A stretch of 17,584 nucleotides of DNA from Tannerellaceae bacterium (GCA_031276545.1 JAISMW010000072.1:1-17584), one strand, 5' to 3'; shown: positions 6,676 to 14,697, counted from the first letter of the stretch. Numbers and translations: made by a program. Notes: a model not told the origin generated them from the letters alone.

Positions 6676-6687
6676 ATTTAAATTGCA

Positions 6688-7116
6688 ATGAAAGTAGAAT
6701 ACAAATCATTAAGCGGACTGCTCATTTTATGTTTGCTCATTCTGTTGACCGCCTGTTTTTCACACGAGGAACAGTTGGTCTACAACTATTACTTTGTCGC
6801 CGTCGATGGGGACGAAGATATGACTTTATCTTACAAACTCGAAAGCGGCGACTATGTAGAAGTTGTACCCCCAACCGTATTTTCGGCAGGCTACAACGAC
6901 GATTTTATAATTGCGAAACTGCACCCCATGTATGATTGGTCGGTCAACAGGATGCTTACCGTTTACTACATCATTCCGCTCAAATTCAAAGTACATCCCT
7001 CTCCCGACGAAAACAGAATCGGGCCGCTGTCGGAGGAAGAATTTGAATCAAAAAAGATAGAATTAAACATACCGGATGACCTCCGATTTACCAAAGTGTT
7101 TAAAAAACTGGAGTGA
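6688..7116 (+). CDS. Small lipoprotein of unknown function (possibly DUF3997-like)
   Basis: The 142-residue product begins with a hydrophobic segment (about 9-20) ending in the lipobox LLTAC, with Cys23 the probable lipidated residue. The mature part reads as a small beta-rich domain with YNYYFVAVDGDEDMTLSYKL, VYYIIPLKFKVHPSPDENR (the YYII block near 95), and IGPLSEEEFESKKIELNIP near the end. The order of a YII strand followed by a GPLSxxEFxxKKxxLxIP helix reminds me of DUF3997 lipoproteins, but that is from memory and uncertain. The start is 12 bases after the DJ-1 gene, so the two are probably co-transcribed. It lies between leader repeat copies 2 and 3. Confidence 0.7.
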   Translation: MKVEYKSLSGLLILCLLILLTACFSHEEQLVYNYYFVAVDGDEDMTLSYKLESGDYVEVVPPTVFSAGYNDDFIIAKLHPMYDWSVNRMLTVYYIIPLKFKVHPSPDENRIGPLSEEEFESKKIELNIPDDLRFTKVFKKLE

Positions 7117-7131
7117 TCGGGAGTTCCCGCT

Positions 7132-7235
7132 AATTGAGTTCGGTGTCGGGCAGATTATTCAATTCTCACTACCTTTGCGCCGCAAAATATTTTTCGAAGA
7201 TGATGAACGATAAACAATACGCAGGAAAAGCCTGC
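7132..7235 (+). repeat. Promoter/leader repeat module, copy 3
   Basis: Full copy of the module. It has an inverted repeat AATTGAGT (7132-7139) and ATTCAATT (7157-7164) with one mismatch, TACCTTTG (7170-7177), a perfect Bacteroidetes -7 element, the string CGCCGCAAAATA, then the core GAAGATGATGAACGATAA (7196 onward) and the hairpin GCAGG-AAAAG-CCTGC (7221-7235). The sequence between the inverted-repeat arms is largely the same as in copy 1. It lies 15 bases after the lipoprotein stop, so it should start a new transcript for the small ORF and membrane protein. Confidence 0.75.
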
Positions 7236-7367
7236 ATAGTTGAAACGAAAGAAAGAATGTCGCTAACAGACGGAACGTTTGTGCAATGCGAGCTAAAATT
7301 AGTCAAAAAAAATTGCAACAATATTGAGATAATGAATGTAATATTTAATAGCATTATATCCAAATAA
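7200..7367 (+). CDS. Small hypothetical protein fused to the leader repeat
   Basis: A 55-codon ORF with no recognised family. It starts at the ATGATG of leader repeat copy 3, 23 bases after a good -7 element, so it is well placed to be transcribed and translated. The first 12 residues (MMNDKQYAGKAC) are repeat-encoded. The rest (ETKERMSLTDGTF, then ELKLVKKNCNN and IMNVIFNSIISK) is mixed, with no membrane segment, signal or motif. It may be a real small protein, a leader peptide, or the truncated remains of a longer gene. The membrane protein gene starts 18 bases after its stop. Confidence 0.35.
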   Translation: MMNDKQYAGKACIVETKERMSLTDGTFVQCELKLVKKNCNNIEIMNVIFNSIISK

Positions 7368-7385
7368 AATTAAAGGACAAATTGT

Positions 7386-7865
7386 ATGAAAGAAACCGCA
7401 AAAGATAATATGAAATTTATTTCAAAGGTGATGGTATCACACATTATTACATACATTTTTTGTGGAATACTATTTTCAACAATATTCAATTACCAAAATG
7501 ATTTATTGGAACAAACGAATATGAGAAATATGGACGATACTTTGGTGAAAATGGCTCCATTATTTCAAATAATAAGAGGATTATTGTACGGATTAGTTTT
7601 AGTTTTTTTGAAAGATAGTATTATATATGAAAAATACGGAATAATAAAATTATATATTTTGATGATAATTATTGGAATAATAAATACACCCGCACCATCG
7701 CCCGGTTCTATTGAAGGGTTTATATACATAAAAAACGACTTAATTTCAACGAATTTAGATTTTGGTGTACTTGAAATTATTATTCAGAATTTACTGTTTT
7801 GCATCTTAGTCTGTACAAAATGGAGAAAACAAAAAAATAATATAGTACGCCCGCACTGCTCATAG
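7386..7865 (+). CDS. Integral membrane protein of unknown function
   Basis: The 159-residue product has about four hydrophobic segments: near 15-33 (MVSHIITYIFCGILFSTIF), 58-76 (IIRGLLYGLVLVFL), 87-101 (KLYILMIIIGIINT) and 127-143 (LEIIIQNLLFCILVC). Between the last two is the motif TPAPSPGSIEGFIYIK. I recall the GTPGPAPGSIEG type of motif from a family of uncharacterised four-helix proteins in Bacteroidetes and Firmicutes, and the spacing here agrees. The function is not known. The last residues (VRPHCS) are encoded where composition turns GC-rich again, so the natural C terminus may have been altered at the island edge. Confidence 0.72.
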   Translation: MKETAKDNMKFISKVMVSHIITYIFCGILFSTIFNYQNDLLEQTNMRNMDDTLVKMAPLFQIIRGLLYGLVLVFLKDSIIYEKYGIIKLYILMIIIGIINTPAPSPGSIEGFIYIKNDLISTNLDFGVLEIIIQNLLFCILVCTKWRKQKNNIVRPHCS

Positions 7866-7867
7866 CA

Positions 7868-8139
7868 GGACTGCTCCCGCATCGCCGCCACAATAAGTAA
7901 CCACCGTGATACGCCCACTATGCTCACCGCATTACCCAATTCATCTGCTTATAATAAAACAGGAAGAGACAATGAGGTAATGTCAGTATAAAATCAGAAG
8001 ACGATGACCCGCGTTATGCAAATCCTGCCTTTCAGACAAGATACCGGCATCGCAAATTCTCCATTCTCGAAGCGCTGTTTTCCGTGTTTCTGTGTTCTAT
8101 AACATACTGAAAACAGGCAGGCGTTCTGTCTTTATCTTC
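7868..8139. other. Non-coding stretch upstream of the arabinose promoter
   Basis: No gene is visible. A small hairpin CTGCT-CAT-AGCAG spans the stop codon of the membrane protein (7856-7868), but it has no T tract. At 7959-7977 the sequence resembles bases just after leader repeat copy 2 (both contain AGAGACAATGA), possibly a decayed fourth copy. The remainder is the long upstream region of the arabinose operon. Confidence 0.4.
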
Positions 8140-8147
8140 TACCTTTG
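8140..8147 (+). promoter_or_regulatory. Promoter -7 element of the arabinose operon
   Basis: TACCTTTG is an exact match to the Bacteroidetes TAnnTTTG element, 73 bases before the abf start. It predicts a transcription start near 8153-8156, so the palindrome at 8157-8182 would lie at the very start of the transcript. No clear -33 element is seen. Confidence 0.6.
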
Positions 8148-8156
8148 CGGAACTAA

Positions 8157-8182
8157 AATAAGTGTATACTCCTACACTTATT
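8157..8182 (+). promoter_or_regulatory. Palindromic operator candidate for the arabinose operon
   Basis: The arms AATAAGTGTA (8157-8166) and TACACTTATT (8173-8182) form a perfect 10 bp inverted repeat with a 6-base spacer TACTCC. It begins 9 bases after the -7 element, where a bound dimer would block initiation or elongation. The AraR-like Nudix regulator encoded at 4370-5059 is the obvious candidate ligand. A transcript hairpin is possible, but the loop is followed by mixed sequence and no T run, so a terminator is unlikely. Confidence 0.7.
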
Positions 8183-8220
8183 CATTTGAGGGAATATTTA
8201 CAGTTTAATTCTTATACAAC

Positions 8221-9768
8221 ATGAAAAACAGTCTATTTTGCATCATCGCCCTCCTCCTCCTTGCCGGATGGAGCGGGGCAGTCGGGGCACAAAACAAAAT
8301 CGTTGTGAACGCCCGCGACGGACAGTACACCATCAGTAAGCACATCTACGGACATTTCTCGGAACATCTGGGGCACGGTATCTACGGCGGTATCTGGGTG
8401 GGCGAGAATTCGCCGATTCCGAACACCCGCGGGATCCGCAACGATGTGACGGCCGCCCTGAAAAACCTCCGGATCCCCAACCTTCGCTGGCCTGGCGGAT
8501 GCTTTGCCGACGAGTATCATTGGAAGGACGGTATCGGCCCCCGCAGCCTGCGACCCAAAATGATCAATACGCACTGGGGGGGCGTTGTGGAGGACAACAG
8601 CTTCGGCACGCACGAATTTCTTGACCTCTGCGAACAGTTGGGGTGCGAACCCTATATCTGCGGCAACGTGGGAAGCGGCACCGTAGAGGAAATGTCCAAA
8701 TGGATAGAGTATATGACCTTCGACGGGGAAAGCCCCATGGCAAACCTCCGCAAACAGAACGGACGGGAAAAACCCTGGAAAATCAAGTTCTTTGGCGTGG
8801 GCAACGAAAACTGGGGCTGCGGCGGTGATATGTTCGCCGACTATTACGCCGATACCTACCGCCGCTTTGCCGTATACTGCCGGAACTACGGCGACAACCG
8901 CCTATACAAAATTGCCGGAGGACCCAATACGTCCGACTACGAATGGACGGAAACGCTGATGAAGAAAGTGGGCAACAAAATGCACGCCCTCTCGCTGCAT
9001 TACTATACCGTGCCCAACAACTGGACGGACAAGGGTTCGGCTACCGCTTTCAGTGAAGCGGAGTACTTCACCACCATCAGCAAGGCGGCCTTCATGCACG
9101 AACTGATTGAAAAACATACGGCCATCATGGACAAGTACGACCCGCAGAAGCGCATCGCCCTGGCGCCCGACGAATGGGGAGGATGGTACAATGTGGAGCC
9201 GGGTACCAATCCCGGTTTCCTCTATCAGCAGAACACGCTGCGCGATGCCATCCTGGCTGCCGTTACCTTTGATGTGTTCAACGCGCATTGTGACCGGGTG
9301 AAAATCGCCAACATTGCGCAAATGGTCAATGTGCTGCAGTCCATTATCCTGACCGACGGCCCGAAGATGCTCCTTACGCCCACCTACTGGGCGTTTGATT
9401 TCTACAAGGTGCATCAGGAGGCTACCATGCTGCCGCTGACCGTAGCCTGCAACAAATACGAATCGGAGGGAAAGGCCATGGACGCCGTGAGCGCCTCTGC
9501 TTCGAGGGATGCAGACGGAAAGGTACACCTCACGCTGACGAACATCGATCCGGGCAGATCGCTCGACGTGTCCTGCGAGTTGCTGGGCGTGAAGGCGAAA
9601 AAGGTGTCGGGACGCATCCTCACCGCCGGAAAGATTACCGACCATAACACCTTCGAAAATCCGGAGGCCGTATCGCCCAAAGCATTCAGCGGGGCCAGAC
9701 TCTCCGGCGGAGAACTGATCGTGTCGCTCCCTGCCAAATCGCTCGTGGTTCTGGAGATTTCGGAGTGA
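8221..9768 (+). CDS. abfA: Secreted alpha-L-arabinofuranosidase, GH51
   Basis: Releases terminal alpha-L-arabinofuranosyl units from arabinan, arabinoxylan or their oligosaccharides. The 515-residue protein has a signal peptide (hydrophobic residues 6-16, cleavage probably after AVGA at about 20-23), so it works in the periplasm or beyond. The GH51 (beta/alpha)8 domain follows: [20 protein letters not shown] (41-60), [17 protein letters not shown] (88-104), the acid/base Glu196 in [12 protein letters not shown] and the nucleophile Glu318 in [12 protein letters not shown]-terminal beta domain ends in SLVVLEISE. The length and both catalytic Glu are normal. It is first in the operon with araA, araB and the transporter, 73 bases after the promoter element and 38 bases after the palindrome, so it should be induced by arabinose. 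Confidence 0.95.
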   Translation: MKNSLFCIIALLLLAGWSGAVGAQNKIVVNARDGQYTISKHIYGHFSEHLGHGIYGGIWVGENSPIPNTRGIRNDVTAALKNLRIPNLRWPGGCFADEYHWKDGIGPRSLRPKMINTHWGGVVEDNSFGTHEFLDLCEQLGCEPYICGNVGSGTVEEMSKWIEYMTFDGESPMANLRKQNGREKPWKIKFFGVGNENWGCGGDMFADYYADTYRRFAVYCRNYGDNRLYKIAGGPNTSDYEWTETLMKKVGNKMHALSLHYYTVPNNWTDKGSATAFSEAEYFTTISKAAFMHELIEKHTAIMDKYDPQKRIALAPDEWGGWYNVEPGTNPGFLYQQNTLRDAILAAVTFDVFNAHCDRVKIANIAQMVNVLQSIILTDGPKMLLTPTYWAFDFYKVHQEATMLPLTVACNKYESEGKAMDAVSASASRDADGKVHLTLTNIDPGRSLDVSCELLGVKAKKVSGRILTAGKITDHNTFENPEAVSPKAFSGARLSGGELIVSLPAKSLVVLEISE

Positions 9769-9813
9769 TACGGCGACGGCATAACAATGAACATACATTA
9801 ATATATACGTATT

Positions 9814-11319
9814 ATGGAATATACATCTGTTGAAATATGGTTCGTAACGGGAGCCCAGCTCCTGTACGGAGGCGATGCGGTGATAGCCGTAGACGCCCAC
9901 TCGGCTGCCATAGTGGAAGGACTCAATCAGTCGGGCACGCTCCCCCTGAAAGTGGTCTACAAAGGAACGGTCAATTCTTCCGCCGAAGTGGAAGACACCT
10001 TCAAGCAGGCGAACGCCGACAGGCGTTGCGCCGGCGTCATCACCTGGATGCATACCTTCTCGCCTGCCAAGATGTGGATCAAAGGCCTGCAAAACTACCG
10101 CAAACCTCTCCTGCACCTGCATACGCAGTTTAATAGGGAGATTCCCTGGAGCGGGATAGACATGGACTTCATGAACCTGAACCAGTCCGCACACGGCGAC
10201 CGCGAATTTGGCCACATCGTAAGCCGTATGCGGCGCAGCCGCAAGGTGGTGGCAGGTCACTGGAGCGATGCCAAAGTACAGGCACGCATCGCCGTATGGA
10301 TGCGCGTATGCGCAGCATGGGCCGATGCGCAGCAAATGACGCTTGTACGCTTCGGCGACAATATGAACCACGTGGCCGTGACGGACGGCGACCGCCTGGA
10401 GGCCGAACTCCGCCTGGGTTACCACGTGGACTACTACGGCGTGGGCGATCTGGCCGAACGGCAGCAAGACGTCACGGAGGCGGAGATTACCGCCCTTGTG
10501 GACGAATACGAAAGCCTATACACCTTTGCCGCCGACTGCAGGAAAGGCGAACCCCGGCATGAACAGGTACGCCACGCAGCCCGGATTGAAATCGCGCTTC
10601 GCCGCTTCCTGAACGACAAAGGCGCCAAAGCGTTTACAACCAACTTCAACGCCCTGCACGGACTGAACCAGCTTCCGGGACTGGCCTGCCAGCGCCTGAT
10701 GGCCGAAGGATACGGATTCGGCGCCGAGGGCGACTGGAAAACGGCTGCCCTGATGCGCACGATGTGGGTGATGGCAAAGGGACTGCCCGGAGGAACGTCG
10801 TTCCTGGAAGACTATACCTGCCACTTCTGCGGCGAAAGGAGCGCCATCCTTCAGGCTCACATGCTGGAGGTATCGCCCGAAATCACCGCGCAGAAGCCGA
10901 GGCTGGAAGTGCATCCCCTGGGCATCGGCGGCAAGGCCGATCCGGCTCGCCTGGTCTTTACCGCCCACGCAGGCGAAGGCCTGGCGGCTACCATTGTGGA
11001 TATGGGGAACCGCTTCCGGATGATCGTCAGCATGGTAGACGTCATAGAGCCTGAAGCTCCGCTGCCCAAACTGCCCGTAGCCAGCGCCCTGTGGATTCCG
11101 CAGCCCTGCCTGGAAACCGGTGCGGAGGCCTGGATCCTGGCCGGAGGCACGCATCATACGTCCTTCTCCTACGCCCTGACCCGCGAGTTTATGGAAGACT
11201 ATGCCGACATTGCCGGCATCGAGCTGCTGGTGATAGACCGGCAGACCGCCATCCCCGCCTTCAAGGCCGAACTGAGGCTGAACGAAGTGTATTACCTCCT
11301 AAACAAACAAACGGTATGA
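9814..11319 (+). CDS. araA: L-arabinose isomerase
   Basis: Converts L-arabinose to L-ribulose in the cytoplasm with Mn2+. The protein is 501 residues, the family length. By comparison with the E. coli enzyme the metal ligands are Glu305 (GFGAEGDWKTAAL), Glu332 (GGTSFLEDYTCHFC), His349 (LQAHMLEV) and His448 (AGGTHHTSFS), all present. The segment after Glu332 reads CHFCGERSAIL, with two Cys where relatives usually have none that I recall; this is a mild oddity near the active site. It lies 45 bases after the arabinofuranosidase gene, and its stop overlaps the araB start as ATGA, so translation is coupled. Confidence 0.96.
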   Translation: MEYTSVEIWFVTGAQLLYGGDAVIAVDAHSAAIVEGLNQSGTLPLKVVYKGTVNSSAEVEDTFKQANADRRCAGVITWMHTFSPAKMWIKGLQNYRKPLLHLHTQFNREIPWSGIDMDFMNLNQSAHGDREFGHIVSRMRRSRKVVAGHWSDAKVQARIAVWMRVCAAWADAQQMTLVRFGDNMNHVAVTDGDRLEAELRLGYHVDYYGVGDLAERQQDVTEAEITALVDEYESLYTFAADCRKGEPRHEQVRHAARIEIALRRFLNDKGAKAFTTNFNALHGLNQLPGLACQRLMAEGYGFGAEGDWKTAALMRTMWVMAKGLPGGTSFLEDYTCHFCGERSAILQAHMLEVSPEITAQKPRLEVHPLGIGGKADPARLVFTAHAGEGLAATIVDMGNRFRMIVSMVDVIEPEAPLPKLPVASALWIPQPCLETGAEAWILAGGTHHTSFSYALTREFMEDYADIAGIELLVIDRQTAIPAFKAELRLNEVYYLLNKQTV

Positions 11320-13004
11320 GCTACGTGATAGGCCTGGACTACGGCACCGATTCCTGCCGCGCCGTAGTGGTGGATACAGCCGGCGGGAACGAAATAGCTT
11401 CCGCCGTATGCAGCTACCCCCGCTGGAGCAGGGGACTGTACTGCGACCCTCAGAAGAATCAGTACCGTCAGCATCCCGCCGACTATATCGAAGTGATGGA
11501 GCGTGCCATCCGCGAAGCGCTGGACGAATGCCCCGCCGGGGTACCGGAGCACATAGCGGGCATATCCTTCGACACGACCGGCTCTACGCCGGCGCTGACC
11601 GACCGCGACGGCCTCCCCCTGGCCCTGCGTCCCGAACTGGCGGAGAATCCCAACGCCATGTTCGTCCTGTGGAAAGACCACACCGCCGTGAAGGAAGCTG
11701 CCGAAATAAACGCACTGGCCAAAAGTCGGCCGGTGGACTACACCGTCTACGAAGGGGGCATCTACTCCTCCGAATGGGTATGGGCCAAGATGCTGCACGT
11801 ACTGAGGAAAGACAGCAAAGTGAGGGAAAAGGCATACGCCTGGATAGAGCACTGCGACTGGATGCCTGCCCTGCTGACGGGCAACACCCGCCCCGAAACG
11901 CTGCGCCGCAGCCGCTGCGCCGCCGGGCATAAAGCCCTCTGGCATGATTCCTGGGGAGGACTTCCCCCGAACGATTTCTTCAAAGCGCTCGACCCGCTGC
12001 TGGACGGCTTCAGGGATCATCTGTATACGGAGACTTTCCCGGTCAATACGCCGGCCGGCTGCCTCACGGAAGAATGGGCACGCCGCCTGGGGCTCAGCAC
12101 AAAGGTGGTGGTAGGCACCGGCGCCTTCGACTGCCATATCGGAGCCATCGGGGCAGAGATCAGGCCGGGCGCCTTCGTGCGCGTCATCGGCACCTCTACC
12201 TGCGACATCATGGTGGTGCCCTACGAAGAAATGGGCGACAGGCTGATCCCCGGCATCTGCGGACAGGTGGACGGTTCCGTAATCCCCGGCATGGTAGGCC
12301 TGGAAGCCGGGCAGTCGGGATTCGGCGACATCTACGCCTGGTTCCGGAAGATCCTGGAGTGGCCGCTTCGCCGCATTGCCGCCGCCGGACACCTCATCGA
12401 CGAAGCCACGCGTCGCCGGTTGACGGACGACACGGTGGAACAAATCATCCCGGTACTCTCCGAAGAAGCCGCGCGGATCCCCGCCGGATCGCACTCCATC
12501 GTAGCCACCGACTGGATGAACGGCCGGCGTACACCGGACGCCAACCAGTTGCTGAAAGGCTCCATCACGGGGCTGACGCTGGGAAGCACCGCTCCCGCCA
12601 TCTTCAGGGCGCTGGTGGAGGCCACCGCATTCGGATCGAAAGCCATCGTAGACCGGTTTATCGAACATGGCATTGAGATCCGCGAGGTCATCGGCATCGG
12701 AGGCATCTCCCTGAAGTCTCCCTTCGTGATGCAGACGCTGGCCGATGTGCTGGGTATGCCCATCAAGGTGGCACGCACGGAACAGGCCTGCGCCTTCGGA
12801 GCTGCCATGTGTGCCGCCGTGGCCGCCGGTATATACCCCACGGTAGAAGAAGCCCAGAAAGCCATGGGGCAGGGCTTCGCCTTCGAGTACGTACCCAATC
12901 CGGCGCATCACAAGCTGTACATGAACCTGTACGAACGGTACCGGGCGATAGGCGCCTTCACCGAATCGCAGGACGTTTCCTCTGCAAATAATCATAATAC
13001 CTGA
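11316..13004 (+). CDS. araB: L-ribulokinase
   Basis: Phosphorylates L-ribulose to L-ribulose 5-phosphate with ATP. The 562-residue protein is a member of the FGGY carbohydrate kinase family. The first phosphate-binding loop is VIGLDYGTDSCRAVVVD (4-20), DTTGSTP lies near 87-93, and the second half has AFDCHIGAIGAEI, RVIGTSTCDIMV and GQVDGSVIPGMVGLEAGQSG. ATDWMNGRRTPDANQLLKGS, typical of AraB, follows, and then the adenosine-binding IGIGGISLKSPFVMQTLADV. The length fits bacterial AraB. The start is set by the ATGA overlap with araA and by the MSYVIGLDYG N terminus. Four bases separate its stop from the transporter gene. No araD follows. Confidence 0.95.
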   Translation: MSYVIGLDYGTDSCRAVVVDTAGGNEIASAVCSYPRWSRGLYCDPQKNQYRQHPADYIEVMERAIREALDECPAGVPEHIAGISFDTTGSTPALTDRDGLPLALRPELAENPNAMFVLWKDHTAVKEAAEINALAKSRPVDYTVYEGGIYSSEWVWAKMLHVLRKDSKVREKAYAWIEHCDWMPALLTGNTRPETLRRSRCAAGHKALWHDSWGGLPPNDFFKALDPLLDGFRDHLYTETFPVNTPAGCLTEEWARRLGLSTKVVVGTGAFDCHIGAIGAEIRPGAFVRVIGTSTCDIMVVPYEEMGDRLIPGICGQVDGSVIPGMVGLEAGQSGFGDIYAWFRKILEWPLRRIAAAGHLIDEATRRRLTDDTVEQIIPVLSEEAARIPAGSHSIVATDWMNGRRTPDANQLLKGSITGLTLGSTAPAIFRALVEATAFGSKAIVDRFIEHGIEIREVIGIGGISLKSPFVMQTLADVLGMPIKVARTEQACAFGAAMCAAVAAGIYPTVEEAQKAMGQGFAFEYVPNPAHHKLYMNLYERYRAIGAFTESQDVSSANNHNT

Positions 13005-13008
13005 TACG

Positions 13009-14691
13009 ATGTATACATTAGACTGGATTGTTATCGGAGTCTTCGCACTCCTTCTTATTGCCATTGTGGTATGGGTGTTCCGGCAGAAGCAGCGCACCTC
13101 CGGCGATTATTTCCTGGCCGGACGGGATGCTACCTGGCTGGCCATAGGCGCCTCCATCTTTGCTTCCAACATCGGCTCCGAACACCTGATAGGCCTGGCC
13201 GGCGCCGGCGCCTCCAGCGGAATGGCCATGGCTCACTGGGAGATTCAGGGATGGATGGTGCTGATACTGGGATGGGTGTTCGTCCCCTTCTATTCGCGCA
13301 GTATGGTGTACACCATGCCGGAATTTCTGGAAAGGCGCTACAACAAGGAATCCCGCACCATTCTGTCGGTCATTTCGCTGGTGAGCTACGTCCTCACGAA
13401 GGTAGCCGTCACGGTATATGCCGGCGGGCTGGTGTTCAAGGAAGTGTTCGGCATACAGGAGATATGGGGTATCGACTTCTTCTGGATTGCCGCCATCGGG
13501 TTAGTATTGATCACCGCCCTGTATACCGTTATCGGCGGGATGAAGTCGGTGCTGTACACGTCGGTGCTGCAAACGCCCATCCTGCTGCTGGGCTCGCTCA
13601 TCATCCTTATCCTCGGCCTGAAAGCCGTAGGGGGATGGGATCAGGTGCTGGAAGCCTGCCGCGCCGTTCCGGTGAACGAATACGGCGACACGATGACCAA
13701 CCTGATCCGCAGCAACGGCGACCCGCAGTATCCCTGGCTGGGCGTACTGATCGGTTCGTCCATCATAGGCTTCTGGTACTGGTGTACCGACCAGTATATC
13801 GTGCAGCGCGTGCTGTCCGGAAAGGACGAAAAACAGGCAAGGCGGGGCGCTATCTTCGGCGCATACCTGAAACTTACGCCGGTGTTTCTCTTCCTCATAC
13901 CCGGCATGATTGCCTTTGCGCTGATGAAAAACGGCGTGGTGGTGAACGGGGAGGTCTTCCACCTGAGTGTGGCCGACGCCGCCTTTCCCACCTTAGTGAC
14001 GCGCCTGCTTCCGGCCGGTCTGAAGGGGCTGGTGGTCTGCGGGATCCTGGCTGCGCTGATGAGTTCGCTCGCATCGCTGTTCAACTCGTCGTCCATGCTG
14101 TTCACCATCGACTTCTACAAACGCTTCAGGCCGAAGGCTTCCGAAAAGACACTGCTGTATGTGGGACGGATTGCCACGGTGGTGATCGTGGTCTTCGGCA
14201 TCCTCTGGATACCGGTGATGAAGAGCGTAGGCTCCGTGCTGTACAACTACCTCCAGGACGTACAGTCGATTCTGTCGCCGGGCATAGCCGCCGCATTTCT
14301 GCTGGGTATTCTGTCGAAAAGGATTACGCCCAAAGGCGGGATGTGGGGCGTGATAGCGGGTTTCCTCATCGGAATCGTCCGTCTGGGAGCCAAAGTGTTT
14401 TACAGTTCGGAGGCTGGTCTGGCTGCGGGAGACAACTGGTTCAAGTATCTCTTCTATGACGTCAACTGGCTGTTCTTCTGCGGAGGCATGTTCCTCACCT
14501 GTATTCTTCTCATTATCCTGGTCAGTCTGTTCACCGAACCGGCCCCGGCCGAGCGGATCAAAGGACTTACGTTCGGCTCCGTCTCGCCCGAACAGCGGGC
14601 TGCTTCCCGCGCAAGCTGGAACCGGTGGGACGTGATTCACTCTGCCGTGATACTGACCATTACGGTATTATTCTACGTCTATTTCTGGTAA
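13009..14691 (+). CDS. araT: Sodium/sugar symporter, SSS family (probable arabinose transporter AraT)
   Basis: Inner-membrane symporter of the solute:sodium symporter family, probably importing L-arabinose. The 560-residue protein has about 14 hydrophobic segments from residue 4 to the C-terminal tail IHSAVILTITVLFYVYFW. Family motifs are GDYFLAGRDATWLAIGAS (about 32-49), ASNIGSEHLIGLAGAGASSG, TALYTVIGGMKSVLYTSVLQ, and the SGLT-type signature GFWYWCTDQYIVQRVLSGK. The conserved SSLASLFNSSSMLFTIDFYK also occurs; Ser residues of this helix form the Na2 sodium site in vSGLT. The substrate is inferred from its place four bases after araB and from AraT in Bacteroides. It is the last gene of the operon, followed by a terminator-like hairpin. 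Confidence 0.9.
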   Translation: MYTLDWIVIGVFALLLIAIVVWVFRQKQRTSGDYFLAGRDATWLAIGASIFASNIGSEHLIGLAGAGASSGMAMAHWEIQGWMVLILGWVFVPFYSRSMVYTMPEFLERRYNKESRTILSVISLVSYVLTKVAVTVYAGGLVFKEVFGIQEIWGIDFFWIAAIGLVLITALYTVIGGMKSVLYTSVLQTPILLLGSLIILILGLKAVGGWDQVLEACRAVPVNEYGDTMTNLIRSNGDPQYPWLGVLIGSSIIGFWYWCTDQYIVQRVLSGKDEKQARRGAIFGAYLKLTPVFLFLIPGMIAFALMKNGVVVNGEVFHLSVADAAFPTLVTRLLPAGLKGLVVCGILAALMSSLASLFNSSSMLFTIDFYKRFRPKASEKTLLYVGRIATVVIVVFGILWIPVMKSVGSVLYNYLQDVQSILSPGIAAAFLLGILSKRITPKGGMWGVIAGFLIGIVRLGAKVFYSSEAGLAAGDNWFKYLFYDVNWLFFCGGMFLTCILLIILVSLFTEPAPAERIKGLTFGSVSPEQRAASRASWNRWDVIHSAVILTITVLFYVYFW

Positions 14692-14697
14692 ACCGGC

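Larger units (their letters stand above)
5060..7867. other. AT-rich accessory island between regulator and arabinose operon
   Basis: Base composition drops sharply after the Nudix regulator stop and rises again near 7850. All genes inside point the same way, and none is a core gene: MNT, HEPN, DJ-1/PfpI, lipoprotein, small ORF and membrane protein. Three copies of a ~30 bp repeat (5212-5240, 5967-5996, 7196-7225) divide it into segments. No integrase, transposase, tRNA or clear attachment site is visible, so how it arose is open. The limits given are approximate. The 150 bp between the regulator stop and the MNT start hold only the leader module described separately. Confidence 0.65.

Noticed and set aside
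5143..7235. CRISPR array or classical integron cassette array
   Set aside because: The repeats are three, unequal and more than 700 bp apart, with genes and not spacers between them; no cas gene, integron integrase or attC-like R/L boxes are visible.
7856..7875. Hairpin CTGCT-CAT-AGCAG at the end of the membrane protein gene as a terminator
   Set aside because: The stem is only five pairs and no T-run follows.
8902..10467. A 521-codon open frame on the minus strand opposite the arabinofuranosidase and araA genes
   Set aside because: It lies wholly opposite genes with clear family motifs; GC-rich codon use opens antisense frames. Its translation shows no domain or signal.
13005..13022. ATGTATACAT palindrome at the transporter start as a second operator
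   Set aside because: It is short, formed by the start codons themselves (Met-Tyr-Thr), and lies inside a four-base-gap operon junction where no promoter is expected.
11292..13097. A 601-codon minus-strand open frame opposite araB
   Set aside because: It is the antisense of a well-supported ribulokinase, with composition typical of antisense frames and no recognised motif.
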